A DNA stretch of 64,000 bases from assembly GCF_037974355.1 (NCBI RefSeq), contig NZ_CP150235.1:4836001-4900000 (forward strand), in the 5' to 3' direction. Made by a program: the position numbers and the translations under genes. The DNA is from Paenibacillus sp. FSL R5-0517 (GTDB lineage Bacteria > Bacillota > Bacilli > Paenibacillales > Paenibacillaceae). The notes below the pieces were generated by a model. The model was not told the DNA's origin. It worked only from the letters and a program-made list of their open reading frames with translations, and ran no database searches. Positions 25,108 through 34,370 of this stretch are shown one piece after another; the first letter of the stretch is position 1, and every line of letters starts with the position of its first letter.

Positions 25108-27183
25108 TTACCAAACCAACTTGGAAAAATCAGCAAATCCTTTCAAGTCGCGATCAATAGCCGCAAGCAAGGCAAGTCGATTCGCACGGACAGCCTCATC
25201 TTCAGCCATAACCATGACCGAATCGAAGAATGAGGTAATCCCATCTTTCCAAGCTGATGCAATAGCCAGTGCTTCAGCAGCATCATGCTGAGTCAATGCC
25301 TGACGATATTCTGCATTCGTTCTACTCCATGACTCGTGTAGCTGACGCTCTCCATCTTCTGTGAACAGTTCTGGATGTACAGAAGCAGTGGATGCTTTGG
25401 CAGCCAGGTTACCCACACGGTTGAACGATTCAACCGTTGTTTTGAATGCGTCTCCTGTCAGAACAGCAGCCATCAACGCTTCACCTTTTGGAACTACAGC
25501 ACTAATATCATCGAATCCGGAAGAGATTACGGCATCCACTACGTCGTAACGAACGGTTTCAGACAACAATTTTTTCACACGAAGACCAAAGAAGTCTTGC
25601 AAGTCTTTACGCACCTCTTCATCTGCACGTTTCAACAGGTTCATCTGTGCATGTACTTGAAGTGCTACTCCGAATACGTCTGACAATGTCAGCGGAAGCT
25701 TGTGATCCAGCAAAATCTGTACAATACCTGCAGCCTGACGGCGCAGTGCATACGGATCTTGAGATCCCGTTGGAATGATGTTAATGGAGAAACAACCCAC
25801 GATTGTATCCATTTTGTCCGCAGCACTCACAATGGCACCGACAAGAGAAGCAGGGGATTGATCTCCAGCGAAACGTGGCTGATAGTGTTCAAATACCGCT
25901 TTGGCCACTTCTTCTTTTTCGCCAGCTTTACGAGCGTAATCCTCACCCATCACACCTTGCAATTCAGGGAATTCCCCCACCATCAGTGTCACCAGATCGA
26001 ATTTGCAGATATCAGCTGAGCGGCTGACGGATTCGGCAACATCACCGGATACTTGCAGTTTAGCAGCAATTCCATCAGCAATTTTGCGAATACGGCGTAC
26101 TTTATCTCCAACCGTTCCCAGCTCTTCCTGGAAGACGATACTTTCCAGCTTCGACAATGCATCCTTAATCTGTAACTTCTGGTCTTCCTCATAGAAGAAC
26201 TTGGCATCAGACAGACGCGCACGCAGTACTTTCTCATTTCCTTTTGCAATAACATCCAGTGAATCACTTCCACCGTTACGTACTGTCACGAAGAATGGCA
26301 ACAATTGTCCTTCATTGTCCAGTACAGGGAAATAACGCTGATGCTCACGCATGGAAGTAATCAATACTTCTTGTGGAATATTCAAGAATGAAGAGTCAAA
26401 TGTTCCGAACAATACGGTAGGTGTTTCCACCAGGAAGAGGACTTCCTCCAGCAAATCTTCCTTAATCGCAATATCCCATTTTTTCTCAGCAGCGAGTGCC
26501 TGAATTTGGGATACAATCATCTGTTCACGTTCCTGGATATCAACAATGACATGTTCTGAACGCAACACTTCCACGTATGAAGACGGAGTGGAGATCACGG
26601 CCTCCTTACCGAGGAAACGATGTCCGCGAGTTACATTACCCGACTTCACACCTGTCACTTCCAGATCGATGACATCACTGCCCAGCATAGCCACGATCCA
26701 GCGGATTGGACGAACAAATTTGAAATCATATGAAGCCCAACGCATGAATTTCGGGAACGTCATGGCATGTAATACTGAAAGCAATCCTTCGCCAATCACA
26801 GAAGCCGTCTCCACACCTTTGCTGGACTTCATTGCATAGATATATTCGACACCGTTCAATTCCTTGAATGTGAACTGGTCCGGTTCAACACCTTGACTGC
26901 GCGCGAATCCGAGTGCAGCCTTGCTCCAATTGCCACTGTCGTCCAGGGCAATTTTGCGTGAAGGACCTTTTACTTCTTCCTCTATATCTTCCTGCTTTTC
27001 AGCCACATTCTGGATCAAAACAGCCAGTCGGCGAGGTGTAGCATACGCATTCACTTCACCATAAGCAATGCGGGATGCATCAAGCCATTTCACGACACGC
27101 TCTTGCAGCTGTGCGATCGCTGCGCGCATGAAACGTGCAGGTACTTCTTCCAGTCCGATTTCAAACAACAAATCCTTAGACAT
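25108..27183 (-). CDS. glyS: Glycyl-tRNA synthetase beta subunit
   Basis: 691 residues, normal length. Opens with DLLFEIGLEEVPARFM, includes the RLAVLIQNVAEKQ strand and the HD-like core (VGAIVSAADKMDTIVG, SQDPYALRRQAAGIVQILLDH), and ends with an anticodon-binding-like DALR domain. The beta subunit binds tRNA-Gly and pairs with GlyQ. Its ATG overlaps the end of glyQ by 8 bp, so translation is coupled. Confidence 0.97.
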   Translation of the reverse strand: MSKDLLFEIGLEEVPARFMRAAIAQLQERVVKWLDASRIAYGEVNAYATPRRLAVLIQNVAEKQEDIEEEVKGPSRKIALDDSGNWSKAALGFARSQGVEPDQFTFKELNGVEYIYAMKSSKGVETASVIGEGLLSVLHAMTFPKFMRWASYDFKFVRPIRWIVAMLGSDVIDLEVTGVKSGNVTRGHRFLGKEAVISTPSSYVEVLRSEHVIVDIQEREQMIVSQIQALAAEKKWDIAIKEDLLEEVLFLVETPTVLFGTFDSSFLNIPQEVLITSMREHQRYFPVLDNEGQLLPFFVTVRNGGSDSLDVIAKGNEKVLRARLSDAKFFYEEDQKLQIKDALSKLESIVFQEELGTVGDKVRRIRKIADGIAAKLQVSGDVAESVSRSADICKFDLVTLMVGEFPELQGVMGEDYARKAGEKEEVAKAVFEHYQPRFAGDQSPASLVGAIVSAADKMDTIVGCFSINIIPTGSQDPYALRRQAAGIVQILLDHKLPLTLSDVFGVALQVHAQMNLLKRADEEVRKDLQDFFGLRVKKLLSETVRYDVVDAVISSGFDDISAVVPKGEALMAAVLTGDAFKTTVESFNRVGNLAAKASTASVHPELFTEDGERQLHESWSRTNAEYRQALTQHDAAEALAIASAWKDGITSFFDSVMVMAEDEAVRANRLALLAAIDRDLKGFADFSKLVW

Positions 27184-28063
27184 GCTCGGCTCCCCCTTTC
27201 TTGATCAGCGGGAAGCCTAGCTTCTCACGCTCTTCCATATATGTTGCAGCGACTTGGCGAGCCAGATTACGGACACGTGTGATGTAACCCGTACGTTCCG
27301 TTACACTGATGGCTCCACGTGCATCCAACAGGTTGAATGTGTGGGAACATTTCAACACATAGTCATATGCCGGGAACACCAGATGCTGTGCCATAGCCTT
27401 GTTTGCTTCTTCTTCATGCATGTTGAAGAGTGTAAACAGCATTTTGACATCAGATACTTCAAACGTATATTTAGAGTGTTCGAATTCTGGCTGACGGAAT
27501 ACATCACCATAAGTGATACCTTCCACCCACTCCAGATCAAACACATTTTCTTTATCCTGAATGTAAGAAGCCAAACGCTCCATACCATACGTAATTTCAA
27601 CAGCTACCGGATTTGTCTCAATTCCACCAACCTGTTGAAAATACGTAAATTGCGTAATTTCCATTCCGTCCAACCAAACTTCCCAACCAAGACCTGCACA
27701 ACCAAGGGAAGGATTCTCCCAGTTATCTTCGACAAACCTAATATCATGTTTGAGCGGATCAATACCCAGGCGTTTCAGACTTTCCAAGTAAATTTCCTGA
27801 ATATTGTCTGGAGAAGGCTTGATGATTACCTGGAACTGGTGATGCTGGTACAGCCGGTTAGGGTTCTCGCCATAACGTCCGTCCGAAGGACGACGGGAAG
27901 GCTCCACATAGGCCACTTTCCAAGGTTCGGGTCCAAGCGAACGCAAAAAGGTCATCGGGTTCATCGTACCTGCCCCTTTTTCCGTATCGTATGGCTGGAC
28001 AATAATACAGTTATGCTCGGCCCAGAATTGTTGCAGCGTTAGAATCATCTGCTGAAAATTCAT
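27176..28063 (-). CDS. glyQ: Glycyl-tRNA synthetase alpha subunit
   Basis: 295 residues. Class II synthetase catalytic subunit: NCIIVQPYDTEKGAGTMNPMTFLRSLGPEPW, VEPSRRPSDGRYGENPNRLYQHHQFQVI and the C-terminal ARGAISVTERTGYITRVRNLAR. It activates glycine within the alpha2-beta2 enzyme. I use ATG 28063 because AAAAGGAG is only one base from the upstream ATG. Expression is under the T-box leader just upstream. Confidence 0.97.
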   Translation of the reverse strand: MNFQQMILTLQQFWAEHNCIIVQPYDTEKGAGTMNPMTFLRSLGPEPWKVAYVEPSRRPSDGRYGENPNRLYQHHQFQVIIKPSPDNIQEIYLESLKRLGIDPLKHDIRFVEDNWENPSLGCAGLGWEVWLDGMEITQFTYFQQVGGIETNPVAVEITYGMERLASYIQDKENVFDLEWVEGITYGDVFRQPEFEHSKYTFEVSDVKMLFTLFNMHEEEANKAMAQHLVFPAYDYVLKCSHTFNLLDARGAISVTERTGYITRVRNLARQVAATYMEEREKLGFPLIKKGGAEHV

Positions 28064-28119
28064 AATCATGCTCCTTTTCGATGGTTTGTTGGCAAGCTTA
28101 GAACGGTGCAGACAACAAT

Positions 28120-28409
28120 AAATAGCCCCCGTCCTACGCCTGTTGTACAGACGTAGGGACGAGAGCTATTCCCGCGGTTCCACCCTACTTGGCTTGGATC
28201 AAACAAGATGATCCTGTTCGTTCCAGCCCACTTTTCCGTGTCCATTCATGCTCCCGAGTGCCGTTTCAAAGACCGATTCAGCCAGGCTTCCACCATCCCC
28301 GGCTCGCTCATCCATGATTGCAAGTGTCATACAACGACTTGTCTCCATAAATGCAATAAATCCAGACTTCTACTCTCTCGTTCAATGCATGTCTCATAAA
28401 GAGAAATTA
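28120..28409 (-). promoter_or_regulatory. Glycine T-box leader of glyQS
   Basis: A transcription-attenuation riboswitch that reads uncharged tRNA-Gly. The T-box sequence AGGGTGGAACCGCG is at 28186-28173. The apical loop of stem I shows GATGGTGGAAGCC, and the probable specifier codon GGC (28262-28260) sits in GAAACGGCACTCGGGAG. The competing terminator stem (CGTCCCTACG / CGTAGGACG, 28155-28127 region) is followed by TATTTATT. It is the compact glyQS-type leader with little between stem I and the antiterminator. Confidence 0.93.
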
Positions 28410-28415
28410 TATTTC

Positions 28416-28444
28416 ATAATATATAAAATCTAGTATGAAGTCAA
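28416..28444 (-). promoter_or_regulatory. Promoter of the glyQS T-box transcript
   Basis: TTGACT (28444-28439), 17-bp spacer, TATTAT (28421-28416) on the minus strand; transcription should begin near 28409, about 345 nt before glyQ. Confidence 0.8.
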
Positions 28445-28472
28445 GATATAGTTTCACTTCCACAAAAACGCC

Positions 28473-29225
28473 TCAAATCCCGTACTTCTCCATCTGATCG
28501 AGGAAAGAACGGGATTTAAGATTCAGACCAAGCTGATGATCCATAAAAGCACGCATCAGCTTTTTGATCTCATCACGGGTAGACTCACTCACTGATATAT
28601 TTCCCAAACGCTGCAGATCCAACTGTGCGAACAAACGTAACAATTTCAGAGCCTTTGGACTGACTGACATCGCTGGAGGATCGAAATGTTTGCATGCACG
28701 ACACAGGACACCACCAAGTCTTGGACTTACAAACAACTGCTCATCCGGTCGCTCCTGATTGCAGGAGATGCACTCGTCAAACTGCGGACCATAACCGGCT
28801 GCCTGTAATATCTTCATTTCGTACAGACTTGTTATGACAATCGGATCTTTCTCCTCCTTCAACGCTTGCAAGCACGCCTTCAACTGCTTGAACCAAAAAG
28901 CACCTGTCTCTTCATCCTGAAGTACACGATCCAATAGTTCACACGCATAAGAAGCATAAGAGGCCTTGACCAGATCTTCACGCAACTCATGATAGGATTC
29001 AACAATTTCTCCAGCGTTCAGTGTGCCTAGACCTGTATTGCGAAAATATACATATTGACCATACGTAAACGGCTGCACCAGTGCAGCATGTCGGCTCTTG
29101 GGCTTTTTGGCACCGCGGACGAGTACCCCTACTTTCCCGCCGCTTTCGGTGCAAAGCGTAATGATTTTGTTCCCTTCGCCGTAGTCCATGCTGCGGATGA
29201 CAATCCCTTCCACCCTGTATAGCAT
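28473..29225 (-). CDS. recO: DNA repair protein RecO
   Basis: 250 residues. OB-fold start MLYRVEGIVIRSMDYGEGNKI, then the helical domain with a zinc site CISCNQERPDEQLFVSPRLGG...CRAC at about 155-185. RecO loads RecA with RecR and anneals single strands. It precedes glyQS and follows era/yqzL on the same strand. The stop lies 28 bp from the predicted -35 box of the glyQS promoter, so glyQS has its own start. Confidence 0.95.
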   Translation of the reverse strand: MLYRVEGIVIRSMDYGEGNKIITLCTESGGKVGVLVRGAKKPKSRHAALVQPFTYGQYVYFRNTGLGTLNAGEIVESYHELREDLVKASYASYACELLDRVLQDEETGAFWFKQLKACLQALKEEKDPIVITSLYEMKILQAAGYGPQFDECISCNQERPDEQLFVSPRLGGVLCRACKHFDPPAMSVSPKALKLLRLFAQLDLQRLGNISVSESTRDEIKKLMRAFMDHQLGLNLKSRSFLDQMEKYGI

Positions 29226-29258
29226 GCCTCGTCACCTAACCATTCCCGAATCAGCCAA

Positions 29259-29399
29259 TTATCCTTCGGCTTCTTCATCTTCAATCACTTCCCTTGCATG
29301 ATCCGACTCCTGTCCTAACGAGTTACACGCCTCGGTATATAACAAATAGGACTCTACATCCCCCGTCATCGCAAAAACCTTCCACGAAAAATCTCGCAT
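29259..29399 (-). CDS. yqzL: YqzL family small protein
   Basis: 46 residues from MRDFSWKVFAMTGDVESYLL; the opening (xDFSWKxFxxTGxxxxYLLY) is the YqzL signature. The tail is acidic. The family has no known function and is always found between era and recO in Bacillales, as here. ATG 29399 has GAGAGGATGAAATTCCG before it; the longer frame upstream is not family-like. Confidence 0.82.
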   Translation of the reverse strand: MRDFSWKVFAMTGDVESYLLYTEACNSLGQESDHAREVIEDEEAEG

Positions 29400-29503
29400 C
29401 GGAATTTCATCCTCTCTTCGGAAATGACGTCTGCATCTACCAAATAGGATGGAGTCTTGCAAGGTAAACTATGTGTTGCAATTACTGGATACAAATCCGG
29501 TGA

Positions 29504-30403
29504 TTATTCGCGGCCAAAGCCAAGATCACGCAGAACTCGATCCTGATTTCTCCAGTCTTTTTTCACTTTAACCCACAGATCCATGAAAATTTTGGAGCCG
29601 AGCAGATTTTGGATATCATGACGAGCTCGTTTACCCACTTCTTTCAAAAGGGCACCCTGCTTCCCGATGATGATCCCTTTTTGCGAATCCCGCTCCACAA
29701 AAATGACGGCTGAGATATAAACAACACCGTTATCCTGTACTTTCATATCCTCAATCGTTACCGCAATGGAGTGTGGTACTTCTTCGCGAGTCATCTGCAA
29801 AATTTTCTCACGAATCAATTCCGCACATACAAACTGCTCTGGATGGTCAGTAACCTGGTCATCCGGATAGTACTGTGGACCTTCTGGCAAATACTTGCCG
29901 AGCTGTTCCAATAAGGTGCTTACATTACTGCCGAGCATGGCAGAAACAGGCACGATTTCAGCGAAATCATGTAACTTGCGATACTCCTCGATAAGAGGAA
30001 GCAGCGCTTCCGGCTCGATTTTGTCAATTTTATTCATGACAAGAATGACCGGTGTACGGATATTTTTCAACTGTTCCGCAATATAACGGTCACCGCCACC
30101 CATACCTTCCGAAGCGTCAATCAGGAATAGTGCTGCTTCCACTTCTCCAAGCGTGTTCAGAGCAGTCTGATTCATGTAATCGCCCAGTTTGGATTGACGT
30201 TTGTGAATCCCCGGGGTATCGAGGAATACGATTTGCTGATGTTCAGATGTGTACACACCATGAATTTTATTACGAGTGGTTTGCGGCTTGTCCGACATGA
30301 TCGCAATTTTCTGACCGATCACCTGGTTCATCAGTGTGGATTTACCTACGTTCGGACGTCCAATAATAGCTACAAAACCGGATTTAAATGCTTGTTTTTT
30401 CAT
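29504..30403 (-). CDS. era: GTPase Era
   Basis: 299 residues. G1 GRPNVGKSTLMNQ (16-28), switch region with TTRNKIHGV, G3 DTPGIH, G4 NKID and a C-terminal KH domain (about 200-299) with GIIIGKQGALLKEVGKRARHDI. Era binds 16S rRNA near its 3' end and acts in 30S assembly. It is downstream of cdd and upstream of yqzL-recO. Confidence 0.98.
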   Translation of the reverse strand: MKKQAFKSGFVAIIGRPNVGKSTLMNQVIGQKIAIMSDKPQTTRNKIHGVYTSEHQQIVFLDTPGIHKRQSKLGDYMNQTALNTLGEVEAALFLIDASEGMGGGDRYIAEQLKNIRTPVILVMNKIDKIEPEALLPLIEEYRKLHDFAEIVPVSAMLGSNVSTLLEQLGKYLPEGPQYYPDDQVTDHPEQFVCAELIREKILQMTREEVPHSIAVTIEDMKVQDNGVVYISAVIFVERDSQKGIIIGKQGALLKEVGKRARHDIQNLLGSKIFMDLWVKVKKDWRNQDRVLRDLGFGRE

Positions 30404-30440
30404 ATGTTCCTCCTCAGGCGCCTAGGCCTGGAATATTGGT

Positions 30441-30854
30441 TTATTTTTTGGCAGAATTGAGATCAGAAGGCCCAAAAGCCCAAGGTAACAGTTCAGCAAC
30501 GGTAGTCTCTTGCAGATCACCTTTCATGTTCCCCAAGATGACTTTCATATCGGGTTCACATAATTCGTACATCACCTGACGACATACACCACATGGAGCA
30601 ATCGGACCATCCGTGTCTCCCACAATGGCAATCGCTTTGAAGCTGCGAGGCTTCTGCCCACCTGCAATGGCACTGAACATCGCTGTACGTTCAGCACAGT
30701 TGCCTGGAGTATACGCAGCATTCTCAATATTACAACCATGATGCACATGTCCTTCACTGTCAAGCAAAGCTGCACCTACACCAAAATGGGAGTAAGGCGT
30801 ATATGCCTTCGTACGCGCCTTAATTGCCTCCTGCATGAGCAAATCATTATCCAT
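30441..30854 (-). CDS. cdd: Cytidine deaminase
   Basis: 137 residues, the small tetrameric type. Zinc-site motifs NAAYTPGNCAERTAMFSAI (catalytic Glu and first Cys) and PCGVCRQVMYEL are intact, with YSHFGVGAALL at the N-terminus. It converts cytidine and deoxycytidine to uridine forms in pyrimidine salvage. It sits between dgkA and era as in Bacillus subtilis, but about 330 bp holding a dispersed repeat separate it from dgkA. Confidence 0.97.
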   Translation of the reverse strand: MDNDLLMQEAIKARTKAYTPYSHFGVGAALLDSEGHVHHGCNIENAAYTPGNCAERTAMFSAIAGGQKPRSFKAIAIVGDTDGPIAPCGVCRQVMYELCEPDMKVILGNMKGDLQETTVAELLPWAFGPSDLNSAKK

Positions 30855-30939
30855 TAATATTCTCTCCCTTAGGGTGCAATATAAAGTTACTACCTACGAA
30901 TTAAGTTCAACCAAAGCCAATGTTACACTAGCCACTCCG

Positions 30940-31105
30940 AGTCCAGAATAACCCTTCGATCGCTGTTATCCCCAGATTTTTTGATTCACTTTTTCAAAGT
31001 GAAAATCCGGTGATAGGCATATGCTTCCGATGTAGCTTTCTTTCAGAAAGCTTTTAGGCGAACGCTTCGCTTCTACAGGTTTATTTCTGTCCTCTTCGTT
31101 ATCGT
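30940..31105 (+). repeat. Dispersed structured repeat, copy 2 (with extra hairpin)
   Basis: In the gap between dgkA and cdd, core 30954-31074. Arms TATCCCC-A-GATTTT (30967-30980) and AAAATC-C-GGTGATA (31002-31015) pair, with one changed base (C opposite T). The inner stem is CACTTT/AAAGTG around TTC. About 40 bases (31017-31056) not found in the other copies follow, carrying AGCTTTC-tttca-GAAAGCT. The second hairpin GCGAA-cgc-TTCGC is at 31058-31070. A CGTTA-tcg-TG-TAACG hairpin follows near 31098. No gene is seen in this 330-bp gap. Confidence 0.78.
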
Positions 31106-31184
31106 GTAACGTCTACAAGTTCAACTTAAACAAGGTCTAACTTTATAAAGTTGTGTAGTATTAAAATCACAGAACGAATCAAAA

Positions 31185-31556
31185 TCAGTAAAGACCCAGC
31201 CAGCTCATCACCGGCTTAATAAAAACGATACAACCGATGATGACGGCGAATACCGCAGCCAGCAGAACTGCCCCGGCCGCGGTATCCTTCGCCGCTTTTG
31301 CCAGCGGATGGATATGGGGATGTGCCAAATCAACTGCTGCCTCTACAGCCGTATTCATCAATTCAGTCACCAGGACCAAAAAGACAGCGGTCAGCACAAA
31401 CATCCAATCCGTTCTTGAGATTCTGAAAAAAAAGCCGGCTACACACATCAAAATAGCCACTCCCGTGTGAACTCTCACATTACGCTGAGTCCGCAACCCA
31501 TATGCGATTCCTTCCGCAGCATTGCGGAATACCAGACCCCAGGAGCGCCTTTTCAT
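31185..31556 (-). CDS. dgkA: Diacylglycerol/undecaprenol kinase family membrane protein
   Basis: 123 residues with three membrane helices. The catalytic signature ELMNTAVEAAVDL...LAKAAKDTAAGAVLLAAVFA is intact. Gram-positive members phosphorylate undecaprenol, recycling the lipid carrier for wall synthesis. Its ATG overlaps the ybeY stop by one base (TAATG), so it is coupled to ybeY. Confidence 0.95.
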   Translation of the reverse strand: MKRRSWGLVFRNAAEGIAYGLRTQRNVRVHTGVAILMCVAGFFFRISRTDWMFVLTAVFLVLVTELMNTAVEAAVDLAHPHIHPLAKAAKDTAAGAVLLAAVFAVIIGCIVFIKPVMSWLGLY

Positions 31557-32053
31557 TATCGTGTCAACCCGGCCTGGGCCAATACCGCTTCTTGTTTACC
31601 CATCATTTCAGCCTCACTTGCCTCATCCTGATGGTCATATCCGAGAAGGTGTAAAAAACCATGGACAAACAGAAAACCAAGTTCACGTTCAAAAGAGTGT
31701 CCATACTCCTCGCTTTGCAGGATGGTCCGTGGTACGGAAATGATGATGTCTCCAAGAACATCCGGCATTTCTTCCATTTCTTCATCTTCGTCAAGCTCAT
31801 AGATAATATCAAGCTCTTCATCCACCGTTTCGTTCATCGCAAAAGACAATACATCCGTAGGACGGTCAATACCGCGATAATCACGATTCAACTCATGGAT
31901 CTGTTCATCGTTCACAAAAGTCAGAGCCACTTCCCCGTCTGCAACACCTTCCGCTTCTCCGGCGAGATTCAGCAACTGTTCCAGCATCGCAATCATCGGT
32001 TCTGTAATTTCTTTATCCTGTTGTTCATTATTCCATGCCAGATTAAGACTCAT
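31556..32053 (-). CDS. ybeY: rRNA maturation RNase YbeY
   Basis: 165 residues. Zinc motif HGFLHLLGYDH is intact near 133-143, preceded by LGDIIISVPR and DVLSFAMNE. An acidic insert (DEELDIIYELDEDEEMEEMPD) sits at about 83-103, longer than in many homologues. YbeY acts in 16S rRNA 3'-end maturation and ribosome quality control. It is 52 bp downstream of pgpH and overlaps dgkA. Confidence 0.95.
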   Translation of the reverse strand: MSLNLAWNNEQQDKEITEPMIAMLEQLLNLAGEAEGVADGEVALTFVNDEQIHELNRDYRGIDRPTDVLSFAMNETVDEELDIIYELDEDEEMEEMPDVLGDIIISVPRTILQSEEYGHSFERELGFLFVHGFLHLLGYDHQDEASEAEMMGKQEAVLAQAGLTR

Positions 32054-32104
32054 TCTTTCATAACTCCTGTCTGCTCAATATTAGAGGTTCTTCAAAAAGT
32101 GAAA

Positions 32105-34354
32105 TCAACCCGCTTCGGGTGAAGTCGGCTTTGGTTTCTTAATCTCCTCCGGATATTCTATCCTGGAGTGGAAGATACCCATCACCGTTTCCTTCAATGT
32201 TCTGGCGACGATATCCAGTTCGCGCATCGTAAGATCACAATCATTGAATTGATGATCGTCCAATCGTCCTTTAATAATCTTCTCAATCATGGATTCCACT
32301 TGCTCCACAGTCGGTTTACGCAAAGATCTCACAGCAGCCTCCACACTATCGGCAATGCCAACAATAGCAGATTCCTTGGACTGAGCCTTCGGCCCAGGGT
32401 AACGGAAATCTTCTTCCGTAAAATCAGGTTCAACTCCCGCTTCTTCCGCCTGACGCAGTGCTTTGTGATAGAAAAAGTGGAGAAAGGTCGTTCCGTGATG
32501 CTGTTCCGCAATATCCCGAATAGGTTTAGGCAGCTTGTAATCCTTCTGCATTTCCACCCCATCGCGTGCATGAGCAACAATAATGGATTTGCTCAGTTTT
32601 GGATCAATTGAATCATGCGGGTTCTCCATATTGTTCTGATTCTCAATAAAATAGATGGGACGCTTCGTCTTGCCAATATCATGATAATATGAACCCACTC
32701 GGCACAGCAATCCGTTAGCTCCAATGGCTTCTGCTGCAGCTTCGGACAGATTCCCCACCATAACGCTGTGATGATAGGTACCCGGTGTCTCCGTAAGCAA
32801 CTTGCGTAGAAGGGGATGGTTCGGATTAGACAGTTCCACCAGTTTGAGTGCTGACAAGATACCAAACGATGTTTCGAAAAATGGCATCAGCCCAATGACC
32901 AGTATGGCTGTCAAAACGCCCCCCGCAAATGCAAACCCAACGCCATACAATGTCGTAGTTCGGTTCCAATCGCCCGAGTCAATCAAAGCCAGGGTGAAGA
33001 CGGCTATCGACCCGAACAGACAGACCATAATAGCCCCTTTCAGGATCGTAGATCGCTGACTGGCCTTATGGGTAGCGAAAATCGCAACAAACGACACGAG
33101 CACGGCGAAGAATCCTAATTCAAAGTCAAAAAGTTGACCCTGATGGGTGTTCAAAATGATGCTGGATAACATACCGATCAAGATCGAACATACAAAGGCA
33201 AGTGACGTATCCAGCAGCAGTGCAATTAACATTGCCCCTACCGCAACAGGTGCAAGGAAGCCTACATACGACCTCTCATTGGTTTGAATAATCGCCGTCA
33301 CATGCATAACCACTATCGTAATAATAAAAATGAGAACAAGCATCAACAGCTGCGCATTATTATATTTGAAATGCGTTCCACTGCATTGCTGAATATACAT
33401 CAGAATTGCTGCCGACAACAGGCAGGAAAACATAAGAAGACCAAGCTGTGGCCAGTAGTTGACTTCGTTTTTCAGCAAATCATTCTCACCCAGCAAAGTA
33501 TACATCTCCGGGGTGATCATCTCACCTTTGGCAACTAAGGTGTCCCCTTGCTTGATAAAGACGGTTTGCGTGTTCTCACGTGCCTGAACCTTCGCTTCCT
33601 TGGTTCCCTCTTCATCGTAGAAGCGGTTAGCGGTCACTACGAGGCGGGCAAGCTCTTGCACTACCTCACGTTGCGTACGCTTACTAAGAGAGCTGACACT
33701 TACCATTTCGGCTACTTTGGCACGGGCAGTGGTTGCATCGCTGATCTGATCCGTCATTAACCGGGAAACAATATCCCTCGCAACTGGTTTCATCTCCTGG
33801 ATATCATCCGATGTCAGGCGCGAGATTTTAATGTAGGTTTCTTCGGGAATACGGTAACTTTGCTCCTGTACCACATTTCTGATCTCTTCCAACAGAGTCT
33901 CGGAGTATGTACCGGCTTTCCGATTATTATTGATATAGTTGGTCACAAAGTCCTTATGACGCTGCGGAATTTCATCCCGATAAATATCAATCTTGTCCTG
34001 ACTTGAAATCTGATCATCCTGATTCAATCGATCTACACGATCAAGCAGGGTTGTCATCAGATTTTCGTTTCGCATCTGCACGATCTGAAATATCGGCTGT
34101 ACGCGTTCAGCAGCTTCTTCCTGCGCTTTGAGTGTAGCCTTGTTGTTCGGAATCTGCATGGGCGCAGCAATATCCACTTCACTCCGTGTACCTTCCTGAA
34201 TATCATACCGCTCAGGGAGCAGCTTGGAAGCCAGACTCACGTAGAAAAGAATCACCAGAAACAAAAACAGAAGATAGCGTGCCCACACGCTATACTTCCA
34301 TCCTGTAGCCTTATTCTGAAAAGATTTGCCTTTTGACGGTTCCTTCGAGGTCAC
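32105..34354 (-). CDS. pgpH: 7TM-HD c-di-AMP phosphodiesterase PgpH (YqfF)
   Basis: 749 residues from a GTG at 34354. After one N-terminal helix comes an extracytoplasmic 7TMR-HDED domain (about 50-310), seven membrane helices (about 315-510), and a cytoplasmic HD domain with PGTYHHSVMVGNLSEAAAEAI, VGSYYHDIGKTKRP and AEQHHGTTFLHFFYHKA. Members hydrolyse c-di-AMP to pApA. GTG is chosen since AAAGGGA lies eleven bases upstream and longer starts would run into phoH; the exact start is not certain. Order phoH-pgpH-ybeY-dgkA-cdd-era matches Bacillus subtilis. Confidence 0.93.
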   Translation of the reverse strand: MTSKEPSKGKSFQNKATGWKYSVWARYLLFLFLVILFYVSLASKLLPERYDIQEGTRSEVDIAAPMQIPNNKATLKAQEEAAERVQPIFQIVQMRNENLMTTLLDRVDRLNQDDQISSQDKIDIYRDEIPQRHKDFVTNYINNNRKAGTYSETLLEEIRNVVQEQSYRIPEETYIKISRLTSDDIQEMKPVARDIVSRLMTDQISDATTARAKVAEMVSVSSLSKRTQREVVQELARLVVTANRFYDEEGTKEAKVQARENTQTVFIKQGDTLVAKGEMITPEMYTLLGENDLLKNEVNYWPQLGLLMFSCLLSAAILMYIQQCSGTHFKYNNAQLLMLVLIFIITIVVMHVTAIIQTNERSYVGFLAPVAVGAMLIALLLDTSLAFVCSILIGMLSSIILNTHQGQLFDFELGFFAVLVSFVAIFATHKASQRSTILKGAIMVCLFGSIAVFTLALIDSGDWNRTTTLYGVGFAFAGGVLTAILVIGLMPFFETSFGILSALKLVELSNPNHPLLRKLLTETPGTYHHSVMVGNLSEAAAEAIGANGLLCRVGSYYHDIGKTKRPIYFIENQNNMENPHDSIDPKLSKSIIVAHARDGVEMQKDYKLPKPIRDIAEQHHGTTFLHFFYHKALRQAEEAGVEPDFTEEDFRYPGPKAQSKESAIVGIADSVEAAVRSLRKPTVEQVESMIEKIIKGRLDDHQFNDCDLTMRELDIVARTLKETVMGIFHSRIEYPEEIKKPKPTSPEAG

Positions 34355-34370
34355 TTTAGACAATCCCTTT

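Noticed and set aside
28208..28399. 63-codon plus-strand frame upstream of glyQ
   Set aside because: It is the antisense of the T-box leader, which explains the sequence fully.
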